Part shown: positions 16,594 through 24,910 of the stretch, one piece after another
How the letters are laid out: each line of letters opens with the position of its first letter
How positions within the stretch are numbered: position 1 is the first letter of the stretch
Assembly (NCBI GenBank): GCA_025934915.1
Contig: JAICWG010000008.1
Location: 1 to 56,185, forward strand
Length of the DNA: 56,185 bases
Origin: Nitrospira sp.
Lineage (GTDB): Bacteria; Nitrospirota; Nitrospiria; Nitrospirales; Nitrospiraceae
Direction of reading: 5' to 3'
The notes under the pieces: model-generated
The model's input: the letters and a program-made list of their open reading frames with translations, nothing else
What the model was told of the DNA's origin: nothing
Databases searched by the model: none
Translations under genes and position numbers: made by a program

Positions 16594-17263
16594 CCTGATT
16601 CTTACACTGAAGCGCCACCATCACCCAGGGTTTCGATGGAGATGAACTGGTTTCTCGAGTGGTTCAACCACACGGCACCGGAAGGACAGCATCCGCTACC
16701 TGCACTGGCTCGGGCAGGTATCGCACACCTGTATTTCGAATCGATCCACCCGTTTGAAGACGGCAATGGGCGGATTGGGCGATCGCTGTCGGAGAAGGCC
16801 TTGTCCCAGAGCGTGGGCAGGCCGACACTCATCGCGCTGTCTCAGACGATCTGCCGGAACCGGAAGGCCTATTACACAGCCCTTGAGAACAACAATAAGG
16901 CATTGGACATCACTGACTGGCTGATCTATTTCACACGAACCGTTCTGGAAGCACAACAGTACACCCAACGCCTCATCGATTTTCTCATTGCCAAAACCAG
17001 GCTGTATGATCGCCTGCGAGGGAAGCTCAATGAACGGCAGAACAAAGCACTGGCACGCATGTTTCGGGAAAGACTGGACGGGTTCAAAGGCGGACTCAGT
17101 GCGGAGAATTATATCAAGATCACACACATCCAGAGCCACTGCCACCAGAGATTTACAGAACTTGGTCGAACTGGGCGTGTTCCGAAAAACCGGAGAACTC
17201 AAACATACCCGGTATTGGCTGAGCATTCTCAAAGAGCCCAGCGCAACATCGAACCCTTCCTGA
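16495..17263 (+). pseudogene. Fic-family AMP-transferase, N-terminally truncated and frameshifted
   Basis: Fic proteins usually attach AMP to target proteins. The catalytic motif HPFEDGNGRIGR is complete, followed by the helical segments expected after it. Before it only about 80 residues are present, where such proteins normally have 180 or more, and the inhibitory-helix region cannot be seen. At about 17119-17128 the frame shifts. The other frame gives HTSRATATRDLQNLVELG and RKTGELKHTRYWL up to 17263, the winged-helix ending typical of Fic proteins. The original frame runs on to 17301 with unrelated residues. Both ends are thus damaged and the gene is probably dead. Confidence 0.8.
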
Positions 17264-17339
17264 AAGCAAGAAGAAATTTTAGCGGCCTTTGGGCTGAGTA
17301 GCTTTGCAGACTGGGTAAGGGTTTTGTCACCGGCCAACA

Positions 17340-17444
17340 TTCGGTGTCGTCACACTGACTGTATGGGATCTGCATCTGCTGGAGTCGATCATGGACGAGG
17401 GAAATCACCCGCTGCGCTTCCTGGAAGAGTCGGTGTATGGTTAA
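17340..17444 (+). pseudogene. DnaE2 C-terminal end, remnant (copy B)
   Basis: Thirty-four codons and a stop encode the end of a DnaE2-like protein (FGVVTLTVWDLHLLE, then NHPL). This matches the end of copy A at 15476 but keeps the TAA stop. The udgX start at 17448 follows three bases later, so the original order dnaE2-udgX is preserved. Confidence 0.75.
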
Positions 17445-17548
17445 ACCATGCGACGTCCCGTCCGATCCGCCGCCCAATTCATTCCGGCAAACTGACTATC
17501 CATAATTTGCAACAGGCCGCCGCAGTCTGTACCGGTTGTGATTTGTAT
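17340..17548 (+). repeat. Diverged direct repeat, copy B
   Basis: Partner of 15476-15684, same length (209 bases). It carries the dnaE2 end with its stop and the start of udgX. Confidence 0.8.
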
Positions 17549-18084
17549 CAACGAGCCACGCAAACCGTGTTGGAGAAGGCTCGGCTCACGCGACGATCAT
17601 GTTGATCGGCGAGCAGCCGGGTAACCAAGAAGATCAGGCCGGCCATCCCTTTGTCGGACCAGCAGGGAAAATCTTGGACAAGGCTTTAGCTGAAGTGGGA
17701 ATTGCGCGAGAGAGCGTCTATGTCACAAATGCCGTGAAACATTTCAAATGGGAGCCGCAAGGCAAGCGCCGCAAGCACAAAAAATCCACTGCCGCCGAAA
17801 TCGCCGCCTGTCGGCCGTGGCTTGAGGCGGAAGTGCGAGTAGTGAAATCACGTGTCGTCGTGTGTCTCGGCGTGACGGCAGCTCAGTCGGTTTTTGTGAA
17901 AGCCGTTCGCTTGAATGAACTGCGCGGACATCCGTGGAATACTCCGATTGCGTCGAATGTCTTTGTGACTGTCCATCCCTCCGCCGTGCTTCGGCATACT
18001 GACGCCGAACGCCACGAAGAATATCGCCGCTTCGTCGAAGACCTGCGACAGATCAAGACATTTCTCCAAACACAGGCGGCTTAA
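17448..18084 (+). pseudogene. UdgX-like uracil-DNA-binding protein, frameshifted
   Basis: UdgX proteins are Fe-S uracil-DNA glycosylase relatives that become covalently bound to uracil sites through a His in a KRRxH loop. Here that loop reads GKRRKHKKS near 17760-17790. The GEQPGNQED segment, PFVGPAG, the VTNAVKHFKW segment, ACRPWLEAE and VTVHPSAVLR all fit. The N-terminal CTGCDLY pair needed for the cluster is present, but two single-base shifts separate it from the rest: one near 17490 between the ATG at 17448 and the cluster, one near 17570-17572 before GEGSAHATIMLIGE. A truncated protein from the ATG at 17599 would lack two cluster Cys residues. The gene follows dnaE2 remnants, matching a repair cassette. 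Confidence 0.8.
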
Positions 18085-18086
18085 CC

Positions 18087-18659
18087 ATGTCCGGCCAATC
18101 GGATCACACCCACTCCTGTCTGCTCATCATCGACATGATTAACCAGTTCACGTTCGACGACGTCGAGAAACTCTTCCCAGCCATCGAACAGACGGCAGCG
18201 ATCATCGCGACGCTCAAGCAACGCGCCAAATCAGCTGGGTTGCCCGCTTTGTACGTGAACGACAATTTCGGCAAATGACGTTCGGATTTCAGAACGCTCG
18301 TGGAACGGTGTTTGGAGAGCAATTGCAGAGGAAAACGGGTCGCGGAAGTATTGCGGCCGGACGAAGATGATTACTTCGTCCTGAAACCCAAACATTCAGG
18401 CTTTTTTGCAACGCCGTTGGAGCTGTTACTCCGTCATCTCAAAGTACAGCGAGTCATCCTGACAGGTGTAGCAGGCGACAACTGTGTACTCTTCACCGCC
18501 GCTGATGCCTACATGCGCAACTTCGAGGTGTCAGTACCGGCAGACCGCATAATATCGATCGATCCCCAAGCCAACCGCTCGGCACTCGAACACATGCGCG
18601 AGACCTTGAAGGCCGATACGGGTCTTTCCAAGACCTTCATTGACAAATTGGCCGCATAA
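18087..18659 (+). pseudogene. Isochorismatase-like cysteine hydrolase with an internal stop
   Basis: The two halves lie in the same frame and together form one isochorismatase-family hydrolase. LLIIDMINQF holds the first catalytic Asp, RVILTGVAGDNCVLFTA holds the nucleophilic Cys region. They are divided by a TGA at 18276-18278 where the family usually has Trp (in FGxWRSDF), so TGG to TGA is the simplest change. Lys and Cys of the triad lie after the stop. Natural substrates of such proteins vary and cannot be told here. It starts two bases after the udgX stop, so it may have belonged to the same cassette. Confidence 0.82.
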
Positions 18660-19148
18660 GATCGCGTTGAATGCAATCGCGTCCCGCAATTTGCATATTC
18701 CAGCAGAGAAGAGCATTTTCTCGCTCGCCGATGGTGGCCGGAGCAGGCATTGCCAGATCGACCTCCTGGCCCACGACTAACAAGGTGAGGCGCGCTAGCT
18801 TCACAAAGATACTCGGTTGCCCAGTATTTGACGAAGGTGCATCGGTGCGGTCTCATCAAGAATTCAGCGACGTGATAAGAAGCAGCACGTGATGCATAAT
18901 GCAAGATCCGACTCCGCTTGCTTATTCCACGATGGCGAGCGAACCCCGACAAAGACGCTCCCGGATAATCGCATTCCGACACGGTAGCCTTTATTGACCA
19001 ACTCATGAACAAATTCGCTGTTCAGGCTCGAATTAATCAGAAGTTCCCTAAAACTACCGGCCTTGCCAAGGTCATTAGCCATTTACACAGTGTTGGTTTT
19101 CTGAACGGCTTCCCTCATAATGATTTCCTCTGACTAAGGTACTCGTCT
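18660..19148. other. Non-coding stretch with repeat remnants
   Basis: No convincing gene is visible in these 489 bases. The first part holds the second repeat copy (18700-18912). A short minus-strand frame at 18864-19082 has no ribosome site and no recognisable family. The stretch looks like debris at the right end of the decaying island. Confidence 0.6.
18700..18912 (+). repeat. Dispersed diverged repeat, copy 2
   Basis: Partner of 16449-16593, sharing the words CCAGCAGAGAAG, GACTAAC, TTCACAAAGA and CAAGATCCGAC in the same order, with about 70 extra bases before the last. It lies directly after the broken isochorismatase-like gene. Confidence 0.5.
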
Positions 19149-20297
19149 ATGTCCTTTGATCCAATCACGTGGGTGGTCGGCTTTATACTGACGAAAGCTA
19201 CCAATCAAGGGCTGGAGCTGGCCTTCCCTCAAACACTACGGAGAGACCTAGAAAGGGAAATTGAAATGTGGGCTTCTTCGGCTTCGGAGATGGCTTACAT
19301 ACATCCCGCGGCTCTATTCTCCGTCGTTTCTCCAGACGACGGTGACATGACTGACCGACCTGCACTTGAACGTTTAAGGGGACAGCTCCTGGATTTGGCT
19401 ATTCCCACAAAAAACGAGTGGCTTGAAGGTTTGTTTGAACAATGGTCCTTCATTCGGAGGGAACTCGGCGAAGACGTTCAGCCGTTTTTTCGTCTAGGCG
19501 CTGACGATGCACGCTCCCATCTTTCTACACTGTCAGAACGGATTTATCGACGCTGTTGTCAGGATGAAAAAATGGCGCTACCACATGTAGTTCAAGAGTT
19601 AGACAAGATCAAAGTGACACTAGACGAACTACGCCAATTCCATGCACTGAAGGCGATTCCTTCCCAACCCATAGCAGATGACGCAGCGATACAGGACATA
19701 ACCAGAGCAGCCGTCAAACTTGGCCTGCAAAAGGGCTGGTCAGATTGCTTAGTAATGCATCTTGAAATCGCCGCTAAAAAGAAAGTTCAGCTGGTCTTTG
19801 GGCGGTCAGCTGCCTTTGCCCCCGCGACCGGGGTTATGGAAATCGATGAGGAGCGTCTGACGATTTGGGCGTCACTTCATGGGGAAGTATTGTCTTCCGC
19901 ATTAGCGGGAACGATGTTCGGAATTCCCTTATTCACTGGCCTGATGGAAAGTTGGAATTCTATGGTGGAGTTTATTGGGTCAACGGCTCGCACGTTGTAC
20001 CCTAACTGCCTCCGGAATGGTTGGTTCGGGATCTCCGCCCGCGTCGATCTTCAAACTATTGGTGTTCCAGTTCCCATTGGTACAAAAATCGATCAAGGTG
20101 ATGACCGCATAACAATGATGAAGTTGGGCAATTCTGAAGAACTCGTTCCTTTCCTGAATTTTAGGACACATCAGCTAAATGAGCTTTTGGGCCTGGGTGA
20201 GGTAGAGGCTGCTGGACGCGTTGCGGAGTGGTTGTTCCTAGAATGGGGGCCATCCCCGCTGGGCACTCGCAAAAAGGAACCGCCACCTTCAACATGA
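19149..20297 (+). CDS. Orphan protein of unknown function
   Basis: I do not recognise this 382-residue protein with any certainty. It opens with a short hydrophobic stretch (PITWVVGFIL), then a helical region containing LRRDLEREIEMWASSASE, a loop rich in Asp (SPDDGDMTDRP), then EWLEGLFEQWSFIRRELG. The C-terminal half is mixed strand and helix. The overall look (an N-terminal helical module of about 160 residues, then a separate domain) recalls the accessory modules on some STAND-type and defence-associated proteins, but no NTPase or nuclease motif is visible. It is the only intact gene of the island at 14.7-20.3 kb. No ribosome site is obvious before the ATG. Confidence 0.6.
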   Translation: MSFDPITWVVGFILTKATNQGLELAFPQTLRRDLEREIEMWASSASEMAYIHPAALFSVVSPDDGDMTDRPALERLRGQLLDLAIPTKNEWLEGLFEQWSFIRRELGEDVQPFFRLGADDARSHLSTLSERIYRRCCQDEKMALPHVVQELDKIKVTLDELRQFHALKAIPSQPIADDAAIQDITRAAVKLGLQKGWSDCLVMHLEIAAKKKVQLVFGRSAAFAPATGVMEIDEERLTIWASLHGEVLSSALAGTMFGIPLFTGLMESWNSMVEFIGSTARTLYPNCLRNGWFGISARVDLQTIGVPVPIGTKIDQGDDRITMMKLGNSEELVPFLNFRTHQLNELLGLGEVEAAGRVAEWLFLEWGPSPLGTRKKEPPPST

Positions 20298-20368
20298 GCT
20301 TGATCCGCTTCCATTGGAGAATTATTCAACAACGACAATCACAGCTGTTATTAATTGCTTCTTCCCTT

Positions 20369-21121
20369 TTATACCCCGACTGCCATGCGGACTGGATGGA
20401 CGGTTTCCTGAATACCGTACGGCCCTGTCAGATCCACCTGTTCAGGATCAACATAGGTACCGAACAGCCGATCCCAGACGGTAAAAAGAACCCCGAAATT
20501 CGCTCCCGTCCTTCCTATCTCTCTCAGGTGGTGCACGCGATGATATCGAGGCGTGACGAAGAGCCATTCCAGCTTGCTCGATTGCCAGGTCACGTTCATG
20601 TGCATCCAATTATTCGTCAGGACCAACATATAGCCATAGATCGGGGAAAATGCTGCCGGCACCGGTTTGAGGAGTGGAAACGCCAACAGATACGGGACAT
20701 TGGCAAGGACGATTTGTGGAAAGCTCGCCCGGACACCGGCCAGCCAGTACAATTCTGTTGGCGAATGGTGCCATCGATGGATCGGCCAACCCCACGACGT
20801 ATGCCACAGCCGATGCATCCAATAGCCGATTCCGTCGAGGACGAACAAGAACACTATCAGCTTGAAACCGAATGGAAGTGCCTGCCAACGCCAATAGGAG
20901 TAGTGAGGAAACGGGATTCGGTTCGTCACCTCTGCGGCGAAGACGAAGAAGATCTGGTACGTGGTGAGAGCTGCCACATCCGGAAGGAACACCTGAAGGT
21001 ACGGGACCGGACGTGTGGGCCACCAATACTCTGCTGCGAAAAAGAGTAGGCCGATTCCCCAATAGATGACGATCCCTTTCAGCGCAAACGTGTTAACAAG
21101 CGAGTCGAACATGGTTATCAC
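20369..21121 (-). CDS. Sterol desaturase/fatty acid hydroxylase-family membrane protein
   Basis: The 250-residue protein has about four to five membrane segments and the di-iron His motifs of the family: HRLWH at 103-107, HRWHH at 115-119 and HRVHH at 194-198, plus H174 in NNWMHMNV. These bind two irons that use oxygen to hydroxylate or desaturate a lipid. The lipid substrate cannot be inferred; bacterial relatives act on hopanoids, carotenoids, sterol-like lipids or fatty acids. It stands alone on the minus strand between the island and ychF. The start could be the ATG at 21121 or the one three codons later. Confidence 0.85.
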   Translation of the reverse strand: MITMFDSLVNTFALKGIVIYWGIGLLFFAAEYWWPTRPVPYLQVFLPDVAALTTYQIFFVFAAEVTNRIPFPHYSYWRWQALPFGFKLIVFLFVLDGIGYWMHRLWHTSWGWPIHRWHHSPTELYWLAGVRASFPQIVLANVPYLLAFPLLKPVPAAFSPIYGYMLVLTNNWMHMNVTWQSSKLEWLFVTPRYHRVHHLREIGRTGANFGVLFTVWDRLFGTYVDPEQVDLTGPYGIQETVHPVRMAVGV

Positions 21122-21218
21122 TTACGAAATAGGTTCAGAGTGACAACGAGAAAAGCGAGGCGAGAGGATCGCTCATCTTAAAGACGCAGGTCAAGTCAGT
21201 ACGGTTACTCCGTCTCCT

Positions 21219-21235
21219 GCCTCTTGATGAGAGGC
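21219..21235 (-). terminator. Short stem-loop after ychF
   Basis: GCCTCT pairs with AGAGGC around a 5-base loop, in the gap between the ychF stop and the next gene. There is no T-run, so it is only a weak terminator candidate. Confidence 0.25.
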
Positions 21236-21264
21236 TCGTGTGTCTGTGCGGTAGTTGAGGAAAG

Positions 21265-22356
21265 CTAAACGTTAAACCTGAAATACACGATATCCGCTTC
21301 TTTGATGACGTAGTCTTTGCCTTCTAACCGGAACAACCCTTTCTCCTTTACCTTCGCTTCCGAGCCACATGCCAGCAGATCGTCGTAGTGGTAGACCTCG
21401 GCGCGAATGAAGCCCCGTTCCATGTCGGAGTGGATCTTGCCCGCCGCTTGTGGCGCCTTGGTGCCCTTCGGAATCGGCCAGGCACGAGATTCTACTTCCC
21501 CGGCGGTAAAAAAGGTAATCAGATCCAGCAGGGTATAGGCTTCTCGTGTCAATCGGACGAGCCCCGATTCGGTCAACCCCATTTCGTTCAGGAAGTCCGC
21601 CCGTTCACTCTCAGGCAATGACGACAGTTCAGCTTCCAGCTGTCCGCAGATTGTGATGACCCGGGCCTCGCGCTTGGCCGCAAACTCACGCACGGTTTGA
21701 ACCATAGCCTCGTCCGCGTTTTTCCCTTCGGACACGTTCGCGACAAACAGAACCGGTTTGGCTGAGAGCAATTGGCATTCATTGAGGATGGCCCGCTCTT
21801 CCGGGGTGTACTCTCGATTGCCCAACCATTCACCTCTGTCGAGCCATCCAATGAGCTTGGCAAGAAACTCCACTTCAAACGCAGCTTTTTTATCACCGGC
21901 CCGGACTTTCTTTTCCGTCTTCTGTTTTCGGCGATCGAGTGTCTCCAGATCGGACAACATGAGTTCGGTTTCGATCACGCCGATGTCACGAAGCGGATCG
22001 ATCCCGCCGCTGACGTGAACCACATCGGTGCTCTGGAAACAGCGAACCACGTGAAGGAGGGCATCCACTTCTCGGATGTGGCCAAGGAATTGATTGCCGA
22101 GTCCTTCGCCTTTGCTGGCACCTTCGACAAGCCCGGCAATGTCTCGCACTTCCAACGTGCTGTAGGTGGTTTTCTTCGAGATGAAGATCTCCGTCAGTTT
22201 GATGAGGCGGGGGTCCGGCACAAGGGCGATGCCGGTGTTTGGATCGACGGTCGCGAACGGATAGTTCGCCGCCAAAGCGCCACCGCTGGTCAGTGCATTG
22301 AAGACCGTCGTCTTGCCGACATTCGGGAGGCCGATCATGCCACAACAGAGACCCAT
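21265..22356 (-). CDS. ychF: Redox-regulated ATPase YchF (Obg-like)
   Basis: YchF is an ATP-binding member of the Obg family that associates with ribosomes and takes part in stress responses. The 363-residue protein has GLPNVGKTT at 9-17, the NVSEGKN segment in place of the usual GTP-specific NKxD, and a C-terminal TGS domain (TFFTAGEVESRAW, then KIHSDMERGFIRAEV). Its ATG follows the pth stop without a gap. The pair pth-ychF and the link to rplY and prs are conserved in many bacteria. Confidence 0.96.
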   Translation of the reverse strand: MGLCCGMIGLPNVGKTTVFNALTSGGALAANYPFATVDPNTGIALVPDPRLIKLTEIFISKKTTYSTLEVRDIAGLVEGASKGEGLGNQFLGHIREVDALLHVVRCFQSTDVVHVSGGIDPLRDIGVIETELMLSDLETLDRRKQKTEKKVRAGDKKAAFEVEFLAKLIGWLDRGEWLGNREYTPEERAILNECQLLSAKPVLFVANVSEGKNADEAMVQTVREFAAKREARVITICGQLEAELSSLPESERADFLNEMGLTESGLVRLTREAYTLLDLITFFTAGEVESRAWPIPKGTKAPQAAGKIHSDMERGFIRAEVYHYDDLLACGSEAKVKEKGLFRLEGKDYVIKEADIVYFRFNV

Positions 22357-22950
22357 CTAGATTTCATCCTCTCTTTCATCCACGACCTTCTCTCTGACAT
22401 TAAACTGATTCATCGCCACTTCGGGTCCACGATGAATCAGACATTCCAGTGCATCCACTGCCCGCTCCAGACAGGGTTCAAAGACGGACATCTCATCCTT
22501 CGTCACCGGCTCTAAGACATAGTCGGCGGAATCTTGACCCGGAGCAGGGCGCCCGATCCCAATCTTCAACCTCACGAATTGTGGAGTTCCGAGCGCTTCG
22601 ATGATGGATTTGATCCCGTTGTGCCCTCCATGGCCACCGACAAGCTTGATCCGCAACCGACCCGGCTCTAAATCCAAATCATCGTGCACGACGATGAGTT
22701 CGTTAACGGCGAGCTCGAATTCTCGTAGGAGGCCTTTCAACGGAGGGCCCGAAATATTCATCCAGTCGAGCAGGCCAGCCAACTCGACCAACTTCCCTCC
22801 CAGGCGTCCGGAACCTCGTTGAGCTGTGCCACACGGTGAGAGTCGGATCGACCATCGAGCGGCCGCCCGCTCGATGACCCACATGCCGACATTGTGACGG
22901 GTCTGGGCGTAGATTTTTCCGGGATTGCCCAGTCCAACGAGCAGATGCAC
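22357..22950 (-). CDS. pth: Peptidyl-tRNA hydrolase
   Basis: Pth frees peptides from tRNA that dropped off the ribosome. The 197-residue protein shows VGLGNPGKIY with Asn10, the catalytic His19 in TRHNVG, and VHDDLDLEPG. The length is normal. It starts two bases after the rplY stop, and its own stop directly abuts ychF. Confidence 0.97.
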   Translation of the reverse strand: MHLLVGLGNPGKIYAQTRHNVGMWVIERAAARWSIRLSPCGTAQRGSGRLGGKLVELAGLLDWMNISGPPLKGLLREFELAVNELIVVHDDLDLEPGRLRIKLVGGHGGHNGIKSIIEALGTPQFVRLKIGIGRPAPGQDSADYVLEPVTKDEMSVFEPCLERAVDALECLIHRGPEVAMNQFNVREKVVDEREDEI

Positions 22951-22952
22951 CG

Positions 22953-23735
22953 CTACTTCTTCTTTTCAGCTTCTTTCTTTTCAGCCTTTGGAGCGGCTGC
23001 AGCTTCTTTCTTCTCGCCGCCCTTCGTTTCACCTGCAGGCGCAGCAGCCCCGGCTTTGGCTGGCTCGGCGCCCGCCTCCTCGGCCCCAACTGCCTCCTTG
23101 CCTTTTGCCATGATTTCAGGCTCCCCTGGCGCTCCCGCGGTGCTGGTGAGCAAGGCCTCAAGTTTGGCGTCCGTCATCGGTGCCGCGACGCTGACAACCA
23201 TCTGATCGGCATCATCCAAGAAGCGGACCCCTTCGCGCGCTCCGATTTCTTTCACATGAATGCCGCTGCCGATGGTCAATGCCGACGCATCGACTTCTAT
23301 GTGATCAGGCAGAGCGGCTGGAAGACATTCGACGTGTACATCGCGCATGTTGTGGTGCAGTACGCCGCCCTCCTTGACGCCGGCTGGAATCCCGCCGATG
23401 ACCTTGATCGGCACTTTCACCCGAATCGGCTTGCTCATGGAAATCTCAAAGAGGTCCGCGTGCAGGACAGCACCGGTCACCGGATCGGCTTGATAGTCGC
23501 GTAAGAGGGCCGTGCGATTCTGCTTGGACTTTGCTCCGTTCACCGTGAGCGAAATCAGCGCGGTGCTGCCCGCATGAGACTTGAGGATCTTGACTAATTC
23601 CTCCGGATTGACGGTCAGTGAGAGACATTCCCCTTGGCCATAGAGCACGGCCGGGATTTTTCCCGCCCGCCGCATAGATCGCGCGGCTCCTTTCCCCGAT
23701 TCTTCTCTAATTGCCACTGCCAAATCGAATTTCAT
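22953..23735 (-). CDS. rplY: Large ribosomal subunit protein bL25 (CTC form) with long Ala/Lys/Glu tail
   Basis: bL25 binds 5S rRNA. The 260-residue protein is the long CTC type: an N-terminal 5S-binding domain (residues 1 to about 95, RKAGKIPAVLYG-like segment) and a beta-rich C-terminal domain (to about 190), followed by a ~60-residue tail made mostly of Ala, Lys, Glu and Pro. The tail (KEAEKKK at the end) is low complexity and probably disordered. The gene lies between prs and pth, the usual neighbourhood. Confidence 0.94.
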   Translation of the reverse strand: MKFDLAVAIREESGKGAARSMRRAGKIPAVLYGQGECLSLTVNPEELVKILKSHAGSTALISLTVNGAKSKQNRTALLRDYQADPVTGAVLHADLFEISMSKPIRVKVPIKVIGGIPAGVKEGGVLHHNMRDVHVECLPAALPDHIEVDASALTIGSGIHVKEIGAREGVRFLDDADQMVVSVAAPMTDAKLEALLTSTAGAPGEPEIMAKGKEAVGAEEAGAEPAKAGAAAPAGETKGGEKKEAAAAPKAEKKEAEKKK

Positions 23736-23773
23736 GATCTTCCTCCGTCTCCTGCAGCGCCCGGTCGATACGC

Positions 23774-24715
23774 TCAGGCGAATAGTGAACTCACTGACTC
23801 GTCTTCATGGATTCGTCTGATGGCTTCGCCCAGCAGAGGCGCCACCGACAATTGATGCAACTTCGGACAGGCCAACTCTTTCCCTCGCAGCGGAATCGTG
23901 TTGGTCACCACCACTTGGGAGAGACACGACGCCTGTAACCGTTCCAGAGCCGGCCCCGACAGCACGGCATGCGTGCAGGCCGTGATCACGTCTCGAGCGC
24001 CGCGATCGAGGCAGGCCTGAGCCCCTTGAACAATTGTGCCCGCTGTATCGATCATGTCATCGAGGAGCAACACGCTTTTCCCTTGCACGTCCCCTATGAT
24101 GTTCATGATTTGCGCTTGGTTCGGACCTTCGCGTCGCTTGTCGATGATGGCCAGATTGGCCTGAAGCCGCTTGGCAAATGCTCGGGCTCGTTCGACTCCA
24201 CCTGCATCGGGCGAGACGACGACTAGATCCAATATCTTTTTCTTCACAATGTAGTCCAACAACACCGGAAGGGCATACAAATGGTCGACCGGCACATTGA
24301 AAAATCCCTGGATTTGCCCAGCGTGAAGATCCATCGATAAAGCGCGATCAGCTCCGGCGGTGGTCATCAAATCCGCGACCAACTTTGCGGTGATGGGGAC
24401 GCGCGGTTGATCTTTGCGATCCTGACGAGCATATCCGAAATAGGGGATGACGGCCGTGATACGATTGGCTGAGGAACGTTTCAGCGCATCGATGATGATC
24501 AGCAACTCCATCAAGGAATCGTTGACCGGTTGACAACAGGACTGCACGACGAACACGTCGGCGCCCCGGACATTTTCGTCGATCTTGACCCGAATCTCTC
24601 CATCGCTGAAAGACGAGACCGTTGCCTCACCCAACTTCTGCCCAAGGTAGGCGCAGATCTCATGGGCAAGCGCAAGATTGGCATTCCCAGAGAAAATTTT
24701 CAGTTCCCTGTTCAT
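23774..24715 (-). CDS. prs: Ribose-phosphate pyrophosphokinase
   Basis: Prs makes PRPP from ribose 5-phosphate and ATP, the precursor of nucleotides, His and Trp. The 313-residue protein shows [18 protein letters not shown] with the catalytic loop residues, the metal-binding [11 protein letters not shown] segment and the PRPP loop DDMIDTAGT. The length and motifs match class I enzymes. It lies upstream of rplY, with ispE in front of it on the same strand, separated by 195 bases without a tRNA. Confidence 0.97.
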   Translation of the reverse strand: MNRELKIFSGNANLALAHEICAYLGQKLGEATVSSFSDGEIRVKIDENVRGADVFVVQSCCQPVNDSLMELLIIIDALKRSSANRITAVIPYFGYARQDRKDQPRVPITAKLVADLMTTAGADRALSMDLHAGQIQGFFNVPVDHLYALPVLLDYIVKKKILDLVVVSPDAGGVERARAFAKRLQANLAIIDKRREGPNQAQIMNIIGDVQGKSVLLLDDMIDTAGTIVQGAQACLDRGARDVITACTHAVLSGPALERLQASCLSQVVVTNTIPLRGKELACPKLHQLSVAPLLGEAIRRIHEDESVSSLFA

Positions 24716-24910
24716 CGGACGTTCCTTAAACCGACGTCTTCCTATAACGTGTTGGATTCTCTAGTGGTTCTTGTACGGTGAGCGGTGTCGGCCTCCTGTG
24801 GGCCAACCCTCTCGTTCGCTGCACACACTACCGGCGAAGCCAATCAAAGTGTGCGACTGTATCGGAAATCGCGGGCTTCTGTCAATAAACGATCATGGGA
24901 CGTTTGTACA

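Noticed and set aside
18864..19082. Minus-strand frame of 72 codons, faintly like small leader-type proteins
   Set aside because: No ribosome site, weak likeness only, and it overlaps the repeat debris.
20228..21049. Plus-strand open frame of 273 codons opposite the sterol-desaturase-like gene
   Set aside because: The minus-strand gene has full His motifs; the opposite frame has no family features.
21772..22515. Plus-strand open frame of 247 codons opposite ychF and pth
   Set aside because: Antisense to two certain genes and without any recognisable family or ribosome site.
24716..24910. Possible tRNA between prs and ispE, where a tRNA-Gln is found in some bacteria
   Set aside because: No T-loop or acceptor stem pattern on either strand.
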